Below are positions 11,168-26,100 of a stretch of 64,000 nt of DNA, piece by piece (the first letter of the stretch is position 1; each line of letters begins with the position of its first letter). The notes under the pieces were generated by a model, which was given only the letters and a program-made list of their open reading frames with translations, was not told the origin of the DNA and ran no database searches. The position numbers and the translations under genes were made by a program. The stretch is from Aquatica leii (taxonomy: Eukaryota > Arthropoda > Insecta > Coleoptera > Lampyridae). The DNA is taken from assembly GCA_035610365.1 (NCBI GenBank), contig CM069432.1, forward strand, positions 23,002,354 to 23,066,353. The letters run 5' to 3'.

Positions 11168-14100
11168 CTGAAATAATAATTTACGTAAAAAGCGTCGAAA
11201 GTAAAGCATATCATAACGTTCGTTATGGTATGAACCTTTAACGAGAGTAACGTACATTATTTTTGTGTTGCCTTTTGTAAAATTACATACTGTTTTACAA
11301 AAATAAAAAGATAAGTTGAAATCACTAGAATATAACATTGGTTATTACTAAAGAGCGGAGAGTCAGGCAAACTACTGGAGCCTGCCTATTTTGCCTTTTT
11401 GTGTAACTTTTTGTCTTTTTTGACTTTTTAAAGAGTATTATTTTATATTGCTTTTTTACATATAAATTTTGAGAAGTTTGTGTAAACAATGTTTTAATAG
11501 GTAGATGACAATAACGCATTACAGAATTTTACCTAAATTACGTACAATAATATTGAAATGTTCGAAAAGTTAATTGCAAATTCAAGAGCCTTCTCGAAGA
11601 TAGGGAACACTCAAGAAGGATTTCCAAATGTGTATAAATACCGAAGAAAGACATCGTAGGTCAGTTATTGCCGTAATGCGAATACAGCAGTGTTAAGAAA
11701 ATTATTCAAATCTAAATAAATAAGTCCTTAGCGCGTGTGTGTACATAAATATACGGAGAATAATATTGTACGTGATTTTAGTGTAAACAAGTGTGTGAAG
11801 CTATCCGCGGACTTTGCCTAAGTAAATAAAACTTCAGTTCGGGATTCGCGTGTTTGCTTATAGCATTTAATCTTAGCTGTTAAACGAGTGTCGGGCAATG
11901 AAGAAATTCCTTTTCATTCGTCAGAGAAGGCAGCCGTGCGAGTCTTATTGAGTGAAAACGTGCCTGCAAGGACTGAAAGTGTGGTGATGGCACGCTTAGA
12001 TGGAAATCTCCGGGAAAGCTACATACGCGCGATTTAATCAATGGAGGGCGGCATAGTTGAAAAGGGACTACTCGTTGGTAGAACTTTAGCACGAATGAAG
12101 AACACGATGCCAGCAAGGATCTTAAACATCAACTCAGATCCTGTAACGTTGAAAAAGAAAACCGTGGTAGGCCAATGCACGCCAGTATGACAAATTGTGA
12201 GATGCGTGAATTCGAAGGAAGATACGTCGCCGAAAAAGTGTCCACAACATCTATTGGACATCCTTACCACCAAATGCCAAAACCTCAGCCAAGACCAGCT
12301 GGCTAAAGTTAAAGTGTTGATCCAAGAGTATCAAGATGTGTTCGCGCTGGAGAGTGGCTCCAAAGGAAGAACTAAAGTGGTGAACCATAAAATTAATGCC
12401 GGAGACGCTCGGCCGATACGACAACATCCACGCAGACTTATATTGGCGAAAAAAGAAGAAGCCGAATAAATAATTACGGATATGGAGAGACAAGGCGTAA
12501 TTGAACTTTCAAGTAGCCCATGGGCATCCCCAGTGGTACTCGTAAAGAAGAAGGATGGATCAGCGAGGTTTTGCGTAGACTACAGGCAGCTAAACGACGT
12601 GACCAAAAAGGACAGCGACCCTTTACCCAGAATTGACGATACGCTAGACACCCTGTCAGGATCCCAGTGGTTTTCTACGTTAGATTTAAAGAGTGGATAC
12701 TGGCAGGTAGAACTAGAACCTAAGGATCGTGAAAAAACAGCTTTTACGATTTGAACTGGTTTGTGGCAGTTCACTGTAATGTCCTTCGGCCTGTGTAACG
12801 CTACTGCAACGTTCAAGCGTTTGATGGAGACAATCTTGCGCGGATTGTCTTGGAAGACGTGCTTGGTTTACCTGGACGACGTAATCGTGGTTGGAAGATC
12901 GCTTGAAAAACACTTGAACAACTTGAAGGAAGTGTTAAAGCGACTACGTGAGGCTAACCTCAAACTGAGCCCAAAGAAGTGCCACGTATTTAAAAAAGAA
13001 GTGCAATACCTTGGCCACGTCGTATCCAAAGATGGAGTAAAGGCTGACCCAGACAAAATCCGAGCAGTGTAAGCATGGCCAAGAGCAATCAACAAACATC
13101 AAGTCCAAAGTTTCCTTGAGCTGTGCACTTATTTTAAAGGATTTGTACCCGGATTTGCTAATATTGCCAAACCTTTGACGAAATTGACGGAAAAAAAGGC
13201 AGAATTCAGATGGAATGAAGAGTGCAAAAATTCTTTCCATCAATGAAAACATCTCTAGTTACTTCGCCGATTTTGAATTGCCCAAGAGAAAATGGAAAAT
13301 TTGTTTAGGATACCGACGCAAGCAATCTGGCCATAGGCGCAGGTTCAAGATGTACAAGAAAAAGTTATCGTGTATTTTAGTAAGGTTTTGTCCAGGCCAG
13401 AAAGGAATTATTGCGTGACTAGGAAGGAGCTGTTAGCAGTCGTCAAGTCGATCGAACATTTCTACAAATATTTGTATGGACGAAAATTTTTACTGAGAAC
13501 AGACCACGCTGCTTTAAAATGACTACTGCAGTTCCGTAACCCGGAAGGACAATGGCAAGATGGATCGAGAGACTGTAACAGTATAACTATGACACAGAAC
13601 ACCGTGCCGGAAGCAGTCATCGACACGCTGATGCCTTGCCCAGAAGACCATGTCCGGCCGACTGCAGCCATTGTTCCCGACTGGAAGAAAAAGTTGAATG
13701 CCTCCGGAGAACTGCTATAGTTGATGATGAGCGGGAACCTGAGCAATTACGTCGCGAACAAGAAGACGATCTTGAAATAAGATTACTCCTGGACTGGAAA
13801 GAGAACGGCCGACGACCAACCTGGAAAGAAGTGAGTGCTTTGGGCAGAAACATTAAAGCGTACTGAGCGCAGTGGGATTCCTTGATAGTAGAAGACGGTT
13901 TTCTTAAGCGATCCCTAGAAAGTGCCGAGGGCACAGGAAACATACTACAGTTGGTAGTGCCAAAGAGCAGAGTGTCAGCAGTGTTGAAGCATCTCCACGA
14001 TGGGGCATCAGGAGGACACTTTGGCATTAAGAAGACGTTGAGCAAAGTGCGAAACGATTCTACTGGATGAACTGCAAAGAGGACGTCATGAAATGGTGCC

Positions 14101-17100
14101 GTAAATGCACAGTCTGCGCATCAGGAAATGGTTTAGCGAGAAAGCGCAAAGCACCCATGAAGCAATACAACGTAGGAAGCCCTTTGAAAAGAGTAGCGAT
14201 TGACATTGCAAGGCTGTTCCCAGAATCCGATTCGAGAAATAAATACATCCTGGTGGCGATGGGTTATTTCACGAAATGGACGGAGGCTTACGCCAAACCC
14301 AATCAGGAAGCAGCTACAGTCGCAAACGTATTAGTAAAAGAGTTTTTCTGCCGGTTTGGAGTTTCGTTGGAATTACACCGCAATTTTGAGTCTGGGCTGT
14401 TTTTTGAAGTTTGCCGACTGTTGGGAATTAAGAAAACTAGGACAACGCTTCTACATCCTCAATCTGATGGCATGGTTGAACGGATGAATCGAACAATGAG
14501 CAAGTACTTAGCCAAGGTAGTGTGCGAACACCAAAGAGACTGGGATTAGTACTTGCACCTTTTCCTAATGCCATACCGATTATCCGTTCACAAAAGCACA
14601 GGCCAAACACCATCCTCTGTCATGTTCGGTCGTGAAATACGATTGCCATGCAACCCTTAATATGAACGAAGACCGGAAGAAGCAGTTGCTGGAGAAGATT
14701 ACGTCATCAAGCTGACCAAGATGCTAGACGAAATACATGAAGAGGTCCGTAAAAACACAGAAATTGCCAGCGATAGGTATGACGTCAAGGCACAAAACGG
14801 TGGGTTTCAACCTGAGATGTGGTTTGTCGCCAAAACTGCAAAAACAATGGGAGGGCCCTTATGAAGTCATGCAGCGTATTAATGACGTCATATATCGCAT
14901 CCAAAAACCGCCCAGAAGCAAGCCAAAAGTGGTCCACGTCGATCGTCTACCTCCGTTTGCTAGCGATAACTACAATACGCAAGTTCAGATCCGAACCAGA
15001 GTAGTAAGCAGCAGAACCAGGAATCAAATCGAAGAGATGGAGCTCGAAAAGTTTATAAACTTATACGGAGGTTCAGGAAAAGCTAGGTTCGGAGTTCTGT
15101 CCCAGAACAGAAGACTGGATGCGACACCGGTAGAAATGATCGTGGCGATAGCGACAGCTTTCTCCATTGCGGCAACTTACTTGACTATAAAAGTAATAGT
15201 CAATGAACTTTTCCAGACCCAATATTTTTCTTGGTTGGTAACTACAGACCAACACTTGAACGCCTGTTCCTTGGAAGACGACCTCCAACATGTTTCGAAC
15301 TGTCCTCCAATTCAGTTGAACTAAGCCACAACCAAGCTAGGGTACTGCCAATTTCATTACATGGTGGAACTCCATTTCTCTCTTGAGATTCCATAATGTT
15401 CGCCACAGATTTTTGTATAACGGCTTGGTACGTGAGTATTTCTTGGTGACCAAATAGAAAACGGAGCGTTTGTCACCACGTACTCCTAAAACTTTTCCGA
15501 CTGCCGATTGCTGTCTTCCTAATTCATCTAGCTGCCCAAACTTATTTTTAAACACGACTGCAACTTCTCTGGACATGTCAAGATCCTCGCTCACGCAATG
15601 TGTGATGGCGTAATCTGTTTGTGTCTGGAACAGGTCTTGTTGTTCCTCCAAACTTAGCTTTTACAGAACCTCCATATAAGTTCATAAACTTCTCGAACTC
15701 CATTTCTTCGATTTGATTTCTGGTTCTGCTGCTTATCACTCTGGTTCGAACCTAAACTTGCGTATTGTGGTTATCGCCAGCAAACGAGGCTAAACGATCG
15801 ACGTGGACCACTTTTGGCTTGCTTCTGGGCTGTTTTTGGTTGCGATATATGACGGCATTAATACGCTGCATGACTTCATAGGGGCACTCTCATTGTATTT
15901 GCAGCTTCGGGGACAAACGACGTCTCCTTTAAGGATTATACAACCAGACCATATTGCGAGGTTGAAACTTGCCAGTTTGTGCCTTGACGTCATATCTAGT
16001 CTTCATCTTGTCGCTGGCAATTCGTGTGTTTTTACGGACCTCTTCATGTACTTCGTCTAATCTCTTGGTCAGCTTGCTGACGTAATCTTCTCCAGCAACT
16101 TCTTCTTCCGGCTTTCGTCCAAATTGAAGGTCGCATGAAAATCGTATATCGCAATTGAGCATTACACAGGATGGTGTTTGGCCTGTGCTTTCGTGAACGG
16201 ATGATCGGTATGCCATTAGGAAAAGGTGCAAGTACTGATCCCAGTCTCTTTGGTGTTCGGACACTACCTTGGCTAACTAATTGCCCATTGTTCGATTCAT
16301 CCGCTTAGCCATGCCATCAGATTGAGGATGGAGAGGCGTCGTCCTAGTTTTTGTAATTCCCAACAGTCGGCAAACTTCAAGAAACAGCCCAGACTCAAAA
16401 TTGCGGCCTTGATCCAAGTGTAATTCCAACGGAACTCCAAACAGGCAGAAAAACTCTTTTACTAATACGTCTGCGACTGTAGCTGCTTTTTGATTGGGTA
16501 TGGCGTGAGCCTCGGTCCATTTTGTAAAATAATCCATCGCCACAAAGATGTATTTATTTACCGAATCGGATTCTGGGAACGGCCCTGCGATGTCAATTGC
16601 TACTCTTTCCGGGGCTTCCTACGTTGTTTTGCTTTATGGGTGCTTTGCGCTTTCTTGCTGGCCCATTTCCTGATGCGCGGACCGTGCACTTACGGCACCA
16701 TTTCATGACGTCCTCTTTGCAGTTCATCCAATAGAATCGTTCTTGCACTTTACCCAATGTCTTCTTAATGCCAAAGTGTCCTGCTGATGTCCCATCGTGG
16801 AGATGCTTCAACACTTCTGCCACCCGGGTCTTTGGCACTACCAACTGTAGTCTGTTTCCCGTGCCCTCGGCACTTTCTAGGGATCGCTTAAGAAAACCGT
16901 CTTCTACTATCAAAGAGTCTTACTCCGCCTAGTACGCTTTGATATTTTTTTCCAAAGGCACTCACTTTTTTCCAGTTTCGTCGTCGACCCCTTTCTTTCC
17001 AGTCCAGGAGTAGTTTTATTTCAGGATCATTTTCTTGTTTGCGTCGTAACTGCTCAGGTCTCCACTCATCATCAAGCATAGCAGTTCTCTGGAGTCATTC

Positions 17101-20100
17101 AACTTTTTCTTCTAACAATGGCTGCAGTCCGCCGGACATGGTCTTCTGGACAAGGCATAAGCGTTCCGATGACTGCTTCCGGCACGGTTTTCTGTGTCAT
17201 AGTCATATTCTAGCAGTCTCTCGATCCATCTTGCCACTTGTTCTTCCGGGTTACGGAACTGCAGTAGCCATTTTAAAGCGGCGTGACCTGTTCTCAGCAA
17301 AAATTCTCGTTCATACAAATATTTGTAGAAATGTTTGATGAACTTGACGACTGCTAACAGCTCCCTCCTAAACACGCAATAATTTCTTTCTGACCTGGAT
17401 AAAACCTTGCTAAAATACGCGATAACTTTTTCTTGTCCATCTTGAACCTGCGAAAGGACCGCGCCTATGGCCAGATTGCTTTCGTCGGTATCCAAAACAA
17501 ATTTTCCATGTTCTCTTGGGTAACTCAAAATCGGCGAAGTGACTAGAGACTGTTTTAGTTGATAGAAAGAATTTTCGCACTCTTCATTCCATCTAAATTC
17601 TGCCCTTTCTTCCGTCAATTTCGTAAAAGGTTTGGCAATATTGGCAAATTCGGGTAAAAATCGTCTATAATAGATGCACAACACTAAGAAACTTCAGCTC
17701 TGGTGGTTGTCGATTGGTCTTGGCCATGCTTGCACTGCTCGGATTTTGTTTGAGTCAGCCTTTACTACATTTTTAGATACGATGTGGCCAAGATATTGCA
17801 CTTTTTTCTTAAATACGTGAAACTTCTTTGGATTCAGGTTGTATTAGCCCCACGTAGTCGCTGCAACACTTCTTCCAAGTTGTTCAAGTGTTCTTCAAAC
17901 AATCTTCTACCCACGATTACGTCGGGCAGGTAAACCAAGCACGTTTTCCAAGATAACCCGCGCAAGATGGTCTCCATCAAATGCTCGAACGTTGCAAGAG
18001 CGTTACATAACCTGAAGGGCATCACGGTAAACTGCCAAAAACCAGTTACAATCGTAAAATCTGTTTTTTACGATCCTTGGGTTATAATTCTACCTGCCAG
18101 TATCCACTCTTTAAATCTAACGTAGAAAACCACTGGGATCCTGACAGGGTGTCTAACGTATCGTCACTTCTAGGTAAAAGGTAACTGTCTTTTTTGGTCA
18201 CGTCGTTTAGCTGTCTGTAGTTTACGCAAAACCTCGTTTATCCATCCTTCTTCTTTATGAGTACCATGGGCTACTTGAAGGTTTAATCACGCCTTCTCTC
18301 TCCATATCCGCAATTATTTGTTCGGCTTCTTCTCTTTTTGCCAAAGGAAGTCTGTGTGGATGTTGTCATATCGGCCTAGCGTCTCCGAAATTAATTTTAT
18401 GTTTCACAACTTTAGTTCTTCCTTTGGAGTCACTCTCCAGCGCTAACACATCTTAATACTTTTGGATCAACTCTTTAACTTTAGCCAGCTGGTCTTGGCT
18501 GAGGTTTTGACATTTAAATGTTGTAGACACTTCTTCGGCGACGTACCTTCGTTCGACTTCACGCATCTCAACATTTGTGATACTGGCGTACATTGGCCTA
18601 TCTTAGTTGATATTTAAGATCCTTACTGGCACCTTGTTTTTCACTCGTACTAAAGTTCTGCCAACGAGTAGTCCTTTTTCAACTAAGTCGCCCTTCATTG
18701 GTTCAATCACGCGTATGTAACTTTTGCGGAGACTTCCATCCAGGCGTGTCATCATTACACTTTCAGTCCTTGCATGCAGAGTCACGTCTTCACTTAATAA
18801 GACTCGCACGGCTGCCTTCTCTGACGAATAAGAAGCAATTTTTTCATTGTCTATCTTCAGAACATCGTTTGTCATATCCAAATGGAACCCATACTTCTTT
18901 ATCACGTCCATTTCCAGGATAACTTCTTTCGTGATGTCGGCTACCAGTACTTGATGGTCGAGTACTCTATTTCCCAAACCAATGGTTACGTTGACTTGTC
19001 CGTGAGTTGGTATTTCTTCGCTCGTCGCCGTTTGTAGTCGTACTGTTACTGCTGATGTCTTCTCGTTTTCCAACAACATGTCAGGACAAATGATGGTCTT
19101 TGTTGCTTCTGTGTCAACCAGTAACTGAACACTTCTTCCATTGATCTTCCGATCGAGATAAATGCTATGCAATTGCTCCATCGGCGATGCCATTTGAATT
19201 GTAATCTCCGGAGCCTGACTAGACGAGATTACCTTTTGTCTGTTTTGGTCGCATCGTTCCAAATTTTCGGGCGCTCTTCTTGTTTTCTTCTTAGATTTAG
19301 TACGATGCCGTCATGCATGGCATGGAAGTATTCGTCGCGCTACCTTCTCGATGCTTTTTAGTGTCTGCGCGGGTACTTCTGCAGCACAGCAGAGTCTATG
19401 ACCATCTCATTGCGATGCTTGTTTTGCTGCTTCAAACTCCAAAGCATGCACCAAAGCGTCATCCAATGTCTTCGGTCGTGTTAACCGTAAAGTCTGCTGC
19501 GTTTTGTTGTCTCGGAGACCGTCTACAAAGGTTTGAATAGCCAACTGCTCCAAGAAGGTATCTGGCGCTGTAGGATACGCAAGCCGTGTTAATTTGGCGA
19601 TGTCAACCTCAAATTCTTGAAGACTTTCGGCAGCTTTCTGAACACGACTTTTAATTTGAGTTTGATACACTTGTTGAAGATGGGCATCTCCATATCTCAT
19701 TTCTAATCGTAAAATTAATAGTTTGTAATTTTCTTGCAGGTGGTCAGAAACAGTTTGTAAAATTCTCCACGTAAGGACACTATTAAAGACGTCGCTTTCT
19801 GCTTGTTGCTCCAACCATTAGCTGTAGCTGCGACTTCAAACTGTTTGCAGTAGGTTGATCATGGAACTTTACCATCAAAATTTGGTGGAACAACTTTAAG
19901 CTTGTGTGCGGTTTCTTGCCAATAGTTCATTATTAAATCTTCACTTGTGACACTTTTTCCACCGTAACAATTCATTTGGGTCATTCTTTCTTGAAGCAGT
20001 TATATTCTTTCTCTCAATTTTTTTTCTAGTTTTTCTTCTATTGTTCTTGAATTTTCTTTTAACTTTTGTTCTAATTTGTCTTGTACTTCTTCTATTTTGT

Positions 20101-23100
20101 CATTCATAGATTGCTTTCCGTTGTCCAGAACTTTGCATATTTCTTCAGTCTTCTCTTAAATTTAGCATGTCCGCTTGAGTTTCCTCTTGAACCATTTTGA
20201 TTTGATTTTCTCTGCTCGTTCGTATTTCTTTTTTTAAAGTTTTAGAATTTTCCTCCATTTTCTGAGAATGTTCGGACAGCTATTCTTCCATTTTTCTAGA
20301 ATTTTCTTCTATTTTCGGAGAATTTTCTTCCATTTTTCTATTCATCGATTCTTAACTATTTTTTATTGATTCAAGAAATTCAATTATTTTTGAATCCATT
20401 TTAACTGCTTGCGAAAGCGTCACCGGCATAAATTTAACCACGAATAATAATTTAAAACAAAATTTAATAATACTAAGTTTTAATAAGGCCCGACATTGGT
20501 TTAACAGCTAAGAGTAAATGCTATAAACAAACACGCGAATCCCGAACCAAAGTTTTATTTGTTTACGCAATTAATGTTTTTATTACGGGAGCGATGTTAC
20601 TTAATGATATTTACACTAAAAATCGCGAACAGCTTTATCTATTTCCACGATTTCAACGGGTTTTAAACCAGACACCTGATACCAACTGTTAAGTTCCTTA
20701 TTATTAAAACTAATTAAATCTAAAAATATTATTTATCAAAACATCGAAACTTGTTTATATTAAAGTCACATACACCGTATCCTTATCGCACACGCGTTAA
20801 TCACTTATTTATTTTCACCGTAACAATCTTCTGAACACTGCCTTCGCATTACGGAAATAACGGACCTACGATTTGTTTGTTCCCTATCTATACACATTTT
20901 GCAAATCCTTCTCGAGTGTTCCATATCTTTTGGTATACGTTCTAGAAGATGGATTACAACTTCGAGAAAGCTCTTGAACTTGAGAACGTTTCAATACAAA
21001 AACCGCTTATAGAGAAGAATTGTTAAATTTAACACCCGAATGGGATAAAACTCTGGCAATTTGTTTTATATAGTTGTGGAAACTGCATTAGAGTATTCCA
21101 GTGCTGAGGAGTCCAAATAGGACGAAACAGCTGTCCACTGGTCTCTAAGATGGTTTTCGCAATTATATAAACAAATGTTTGCACTTGCGTAGTACAGTTA
21201 GAAATATTATGCCGCGTATAATTCAAATACATTTTTTGAAATTTGCGGTTGTAATATTTACTATCTAACTAACAACTTCATAGTTTCCTATATGTGGATT
21301 AACTCGTACGTAGCTCCGTTCCTACGAGATGGCGTTTAGCCTCAGATTTATTAAAAAAATAAACTGTAAATTTTAATAGATATTTTTGCCTTTTTTATTG
21401 CTTTTTTGGCAGGTTTTATATGCCTTTTATGCCACTTTTTTTGGTATTTTTTCTTGCCTTACTATCAGCTCTTTAGTTATTACTAAATCTAAATTTAACA
21501 TTGAGTTTAACATCTTTTTTTTCAGTTTTAACTAAATCACAAAATTTTTTTAATGATTTTTTCACCTGTCACATGCTAGTTTTAATATAATATATTTCTT
21601 TGAACACTTAATTTGGTATGGATTTCTACTTTTCATTTTGCCGCTTTAGAGCATTTTGCGCTCATTACGTAACTACATCAACAAACGAATATTGATGTTT
21701 GCGATGTTGGCAGCACAAAACATAATTTTATATTTATTAAGACATTTATTACAAAACTTACTAATTCATTGGGAAAAGATTTGAGGCTGTTGATTATAGG
21801 CAAATTTCTTAAGAAATTTATGCTTATGTTAGGCACAGAAATTGTCAAAGGTTGTTCCAGTATTACAAAATAATTTTTTGTAAGACCTAAACTCAAACAG
21901 ATATTAAAACTAAAGTAATAACAAAATTTCTTAACTACCAAAAGAATGCATATAAGATGGAAATAAGCGCCACCTTACAGGAATCGATGCCACTATTTCT
22001 GCTTTATCGTACATGGAATAATCATCATCATCTAAAATATACTAAATTATATAACAAAAAATTGGGTTTTAAATTAACAAACATTTTGTTGATTTTTTTG
22101 GAAAACGTACAATACTATGGTTTGATACTGTTTTCGATATTGCTAAATTATAAACAGTTCCTGAAATAAAATTGTGTACCTGAGTTTGTTATAATAAAAT
22201 TTAATACCATCTTCAGTTACTTGTGGATGCGAAGTATGACAAACAATGTTTAATTTGTGCAAATTCTTCCGTTCCTTAGTTTCTAAAGTGTCTTTGTCTA
22301 TTTTAAACATAAAAGGCATTTCACCCAAACTATAAATTTCGTCGCCAAACGGGTACAGCGATATGTTTGCGTTATCACAAGTTTTTGTTCTTTGAAAAAC
22401 TGAAAAAAATCTGAAAAAGACAATAATTTCTGTTGCGTTTAAATAATTACCTTTGGAATATTGATTGACATGGATCTGGTGTTGAAGTGGTACCAAAATC
22501 AGTAAACATAATGCGATTTGCCCTTGTATTTGTTTTGTAAGCATTTGATTGTAAAAAACGACATTGAAATGTAACTTTTCCATTTTTTATTTCAAATCTA
22601 AAAAATGATTTTTTTTGTTATATTACAAAAAAATGTTTATTTAATTTTTGTTAATTTAATAAACAAGCTTTTCTTTTGATATTGTAAAAATTCTCCGTAT
22701 AACTAAAAATTAAAATTTTATACAGAGTGTCATTGAAATAAATGCGCATATTTTCAGGATTGGTAGAGCGTGTGAAATAGTTTATTTTTGCCAATACACT
22801 TGATACAACAAACGTAAGATGGTGACACAAATCTCATGCTGAACATGTGTCACTTTTAGAAAAATACGTTGATGAAATTAAATAAGCATTGGTCGATTTT
22901 GCTTGTTTTTCAGAACTTTGTTACAAGCTTATGGGTCTTACGAACCTTGCACGGCCAACTCACACAGTCGGAGATGGGAGAGGTTCAAGCAAATAATATT
23001 TAAGGGCGCCAGATCTTTTATAAGCAAAACTTCTGTCTCGATTACGACAGACGGTCCAAGCTTGTAACGAATTTTAGGTTCGTAATCCTTGTTACCCTGA

Positions 23101-26100
23101 TGTTCGATAACCACAATAAAAGAGAAAGGTATGTTACCATAAAAGAAAGATTAAATAGGTATAAAAAACTTTAATTTAATAACGTAGATTATTAACAAGA
23201 GTCTATCTAATTCTCAATCCATAAATGCTAGAAATATCGGCAACACACAATACATAAGTTGAAACGAAGTGGATAGCGAAGAAAATTTCATAATAAATAT
23301 CGTTTGTACACAGCATGCGATGCACACAAAATAGTTAGTAAAACTACCTCAATAGTGACACAATGATTGTAATTACGGAAATTAACATAAGCAAAAATTC
23401 CGTGAGTGACTTTTCGGACAGCGACAAAATAATTAAATAAACTTACCCACAAGTACCTTGTGCGAAGAAAACGTTTTCCTCGTTGAGTCAGCCTGGAATA
23501 AATTTGAATAGCAAATCGTGTCAACACAATGACTCACGAAAGCAAGATTTGCAAAATTGTTACTACTGAAATAAAGTACACATAACATAACCCGATTATC
23601 GAATGCTGTTGTAGATATTCAGTGAAACTTGGTTTTGCAGGTGTTTGCCACATGAGTAGAATCTCAAAGAAAAGTTCTTGTCTTCGGTTTTTAGTTCTAA
23701 ACGTAGGCCTTACAGAGTTATACTCGTCCCATGAAAGTATTTATCGATATTAATCAATAATGCATCGAAACGTACAGCCAAAAACGTGGCGGGACGGCTA
23801 TCAAATTAAGAAAGAAATTACCAAAGAATCCTAACAAAACGAATGTAAATAGCTTACCCTGTGATGAATAAACTACTTTAAATACGTAATTAAATTATAA
23901 TTTCATTTCCATTGCCGTTGATGTTATTAGAAACTTCAAGTTTTAAACGACACAGACCATTTGAGGTAGTTGTCGGCTTAACGTCTTGACAGCAAATGAC
24001 AGTAAAAAGAAAAATCGGCAGAGGGTGTCAAAACCAAAATCTAATTTTAATTCAACCAATAGACAGGGTATTACGCTATGAAATTTTTGCACGTAACAAC
24101 TTTTTGGTAAATTACTTGTAAACTCATCTTGCTGTTGCTGTCGTGTTGTGCTTTTGTTGTTGTTCGTTTAAATCAGAAATGCCCAAATAACCAAATTTAA
24201 AACACCCGCACGTTTGAGGCTGTTGATTAACGCCTGGGAGTAATAAGTCTTTCGAGAGACCGCGGCCGACAATCATGGGTTTGGAAACTTGCATTGGAGG
24301 AAACGGTTCTAGCAGTCTGCGGTACCAAACGTATTGTCAAAAAATGATCTTTTCACGTGCGCTGTCAACCCTGAAAATATGCGCACTTATTTTAATGAAA
24401 CCTTGTAAAATTTAGAGTGGAAACATATGAATTTAAAGAAAGAAATTTATTAACGAGTTTAGCAGCAATACATCAATGCATCACTTGACAATCAAAACAA
24501 AGAGTTATTTTAAATAAACTTTTATCGTATAGTATCGTTTTATAACTAAATCTTTTGTTACGTACTAAAATATGTTATTGTAAAATTCCCTACAAGACGT
24601 TAAATAAAGATGTTTGAAAGGCATGTTTAGTAAGATAGGTGTAGGTGATACGTGAATTAATGTTAGTAAATTTTTCAAAGTTAAAAAGGAAGACCTAAAA
24701 CGAAATCAAATGAAAACAACATCGGTAAGGCGCCAAATACGGACACGACGTTTAATGGCTTCTAAGTTGTTATTCACCAAGAAACCTACCTGGTATCTTT
24801 AATTTTCATGGCACTTACTTTTGAGAATTAACGACAAAATCTAAACATAATAATTCAATCAAAAAAATTTATTATAAAACAAAACCTAACGCAATTGAAA
24901 TAAATAACTTACAAAATCAATGGACCGCAAAAACAGTGTCAATTTAGCGTACAGTAAAGGTGACAGGCTAAGAAATTGCAGCCGAAAAAACTTTTAACCG
25001 ATGCGATGGTTAAAACATAGTATAATTCTTTTTGAACTGCGAGACTGCGAAATTTCATTTATACAACAATACCAGATACTCACGACAAATAAAGCATTGC
25101 TTAAATTATGAATTAAACAAAATCGTAAATTACAAAATGGGACACATCAACTTTTATTTATTAAAATCTTATGTTTTAGCAGTTTAAAACGTAATACCGG
25201 CTTACGTAGTAAAGACTGCTGCCGCAACTTTATCCTCTATCTATCTGGTTGCAAACTCGTTTTAAACCAAAATACTTATAGAATTTTCTTAACTCCCACT
25301 CTAAGACAAAAAACGAAACTAGATAGTATAACGTAATTTTTTCACATCTAAGATAAAAACGTTATATACAGACCACGTACGATGACATCATACTAAGCCC
25401 AAGAAGAAGACAAGGAAAGCGCTCAAAAGAATGGAACGAGATCAAAAAAATGTCCTAAAAATTGATAGTGAAGAAATTGTCAAAGAAGGCAACCCTGCGA
25501 GTCTTATTGAGTAAAGATGTAATTCTGCCTACAAGGACTAAAAGTGTAGTGATGGCACGCCTTAATGGAAATCTCGAAAAAGGTTTCATTTGCGCTATTA
25601 AATCAATGGAGGGCGATTTAGTTGATAAAAGTGTAGTTCGAGTGAAAAATACGATACCAGTAAGAATTTTAAATGTCAACTATGATCCAGTAGCGTTGAA
25701 AAAAAAAAGACCGTAGTTAGCCAATGCACACCAGTATCTTAAATTGTAAAATGCGTGAATTCTAATTCGTCGCCAACGAAGTGCCCACAACATCTATTGG
25801 ACATTCTTACCTCCAAATGCCAAAACCTCAGCCAAGACCAGCTGGCTAAAATTAAAGTGTTTATCCAGCAGTATGATGATGTGATCGCGCTGAAAAGTAG
25901 TTCCAAAAGAAGAACTAACGTAGTGGAACATAAAATTAGACGCTTGATACGACAACATCCACGCCGACTTCCTTTAGAAAAAAGAAAAGGAACCGAACAA
26001 ATAATTATAGATGTAGAGAGAGAAACTTTCAAATGGCCCATGGGCGTCCCTAGTGGTACCCGTAAAGAAAAAAGATAGATCAACGTGGTTTTTGCAGACT

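Larger units (their letters stand above)
11349..21475. mobile_element. hAT-type DNA transposon in intron 7 of gene A, filled by retroelements
   Basis: Both borders carry a 22-bp terminal inverted repeat starting TAAAGAGC (left 11349-11370, right 21454-21475); 19 of 22 positions agree. The element is bracketed by an exact 8-bp direct repeat GTTATTAC (11341-11348 and 21476-21483), the hAT target-site length. Subterminal sequence is rich in GCCTTTTT-like motifs on both sides. No transposase of this element is visible, so it was probably a short non-autonomous copy that then received the gypsy relics and the ribozyme-bearing fragment. The orthologous intron in gene B is 55 nt and lacks all of this. 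Confidence 0.75.
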
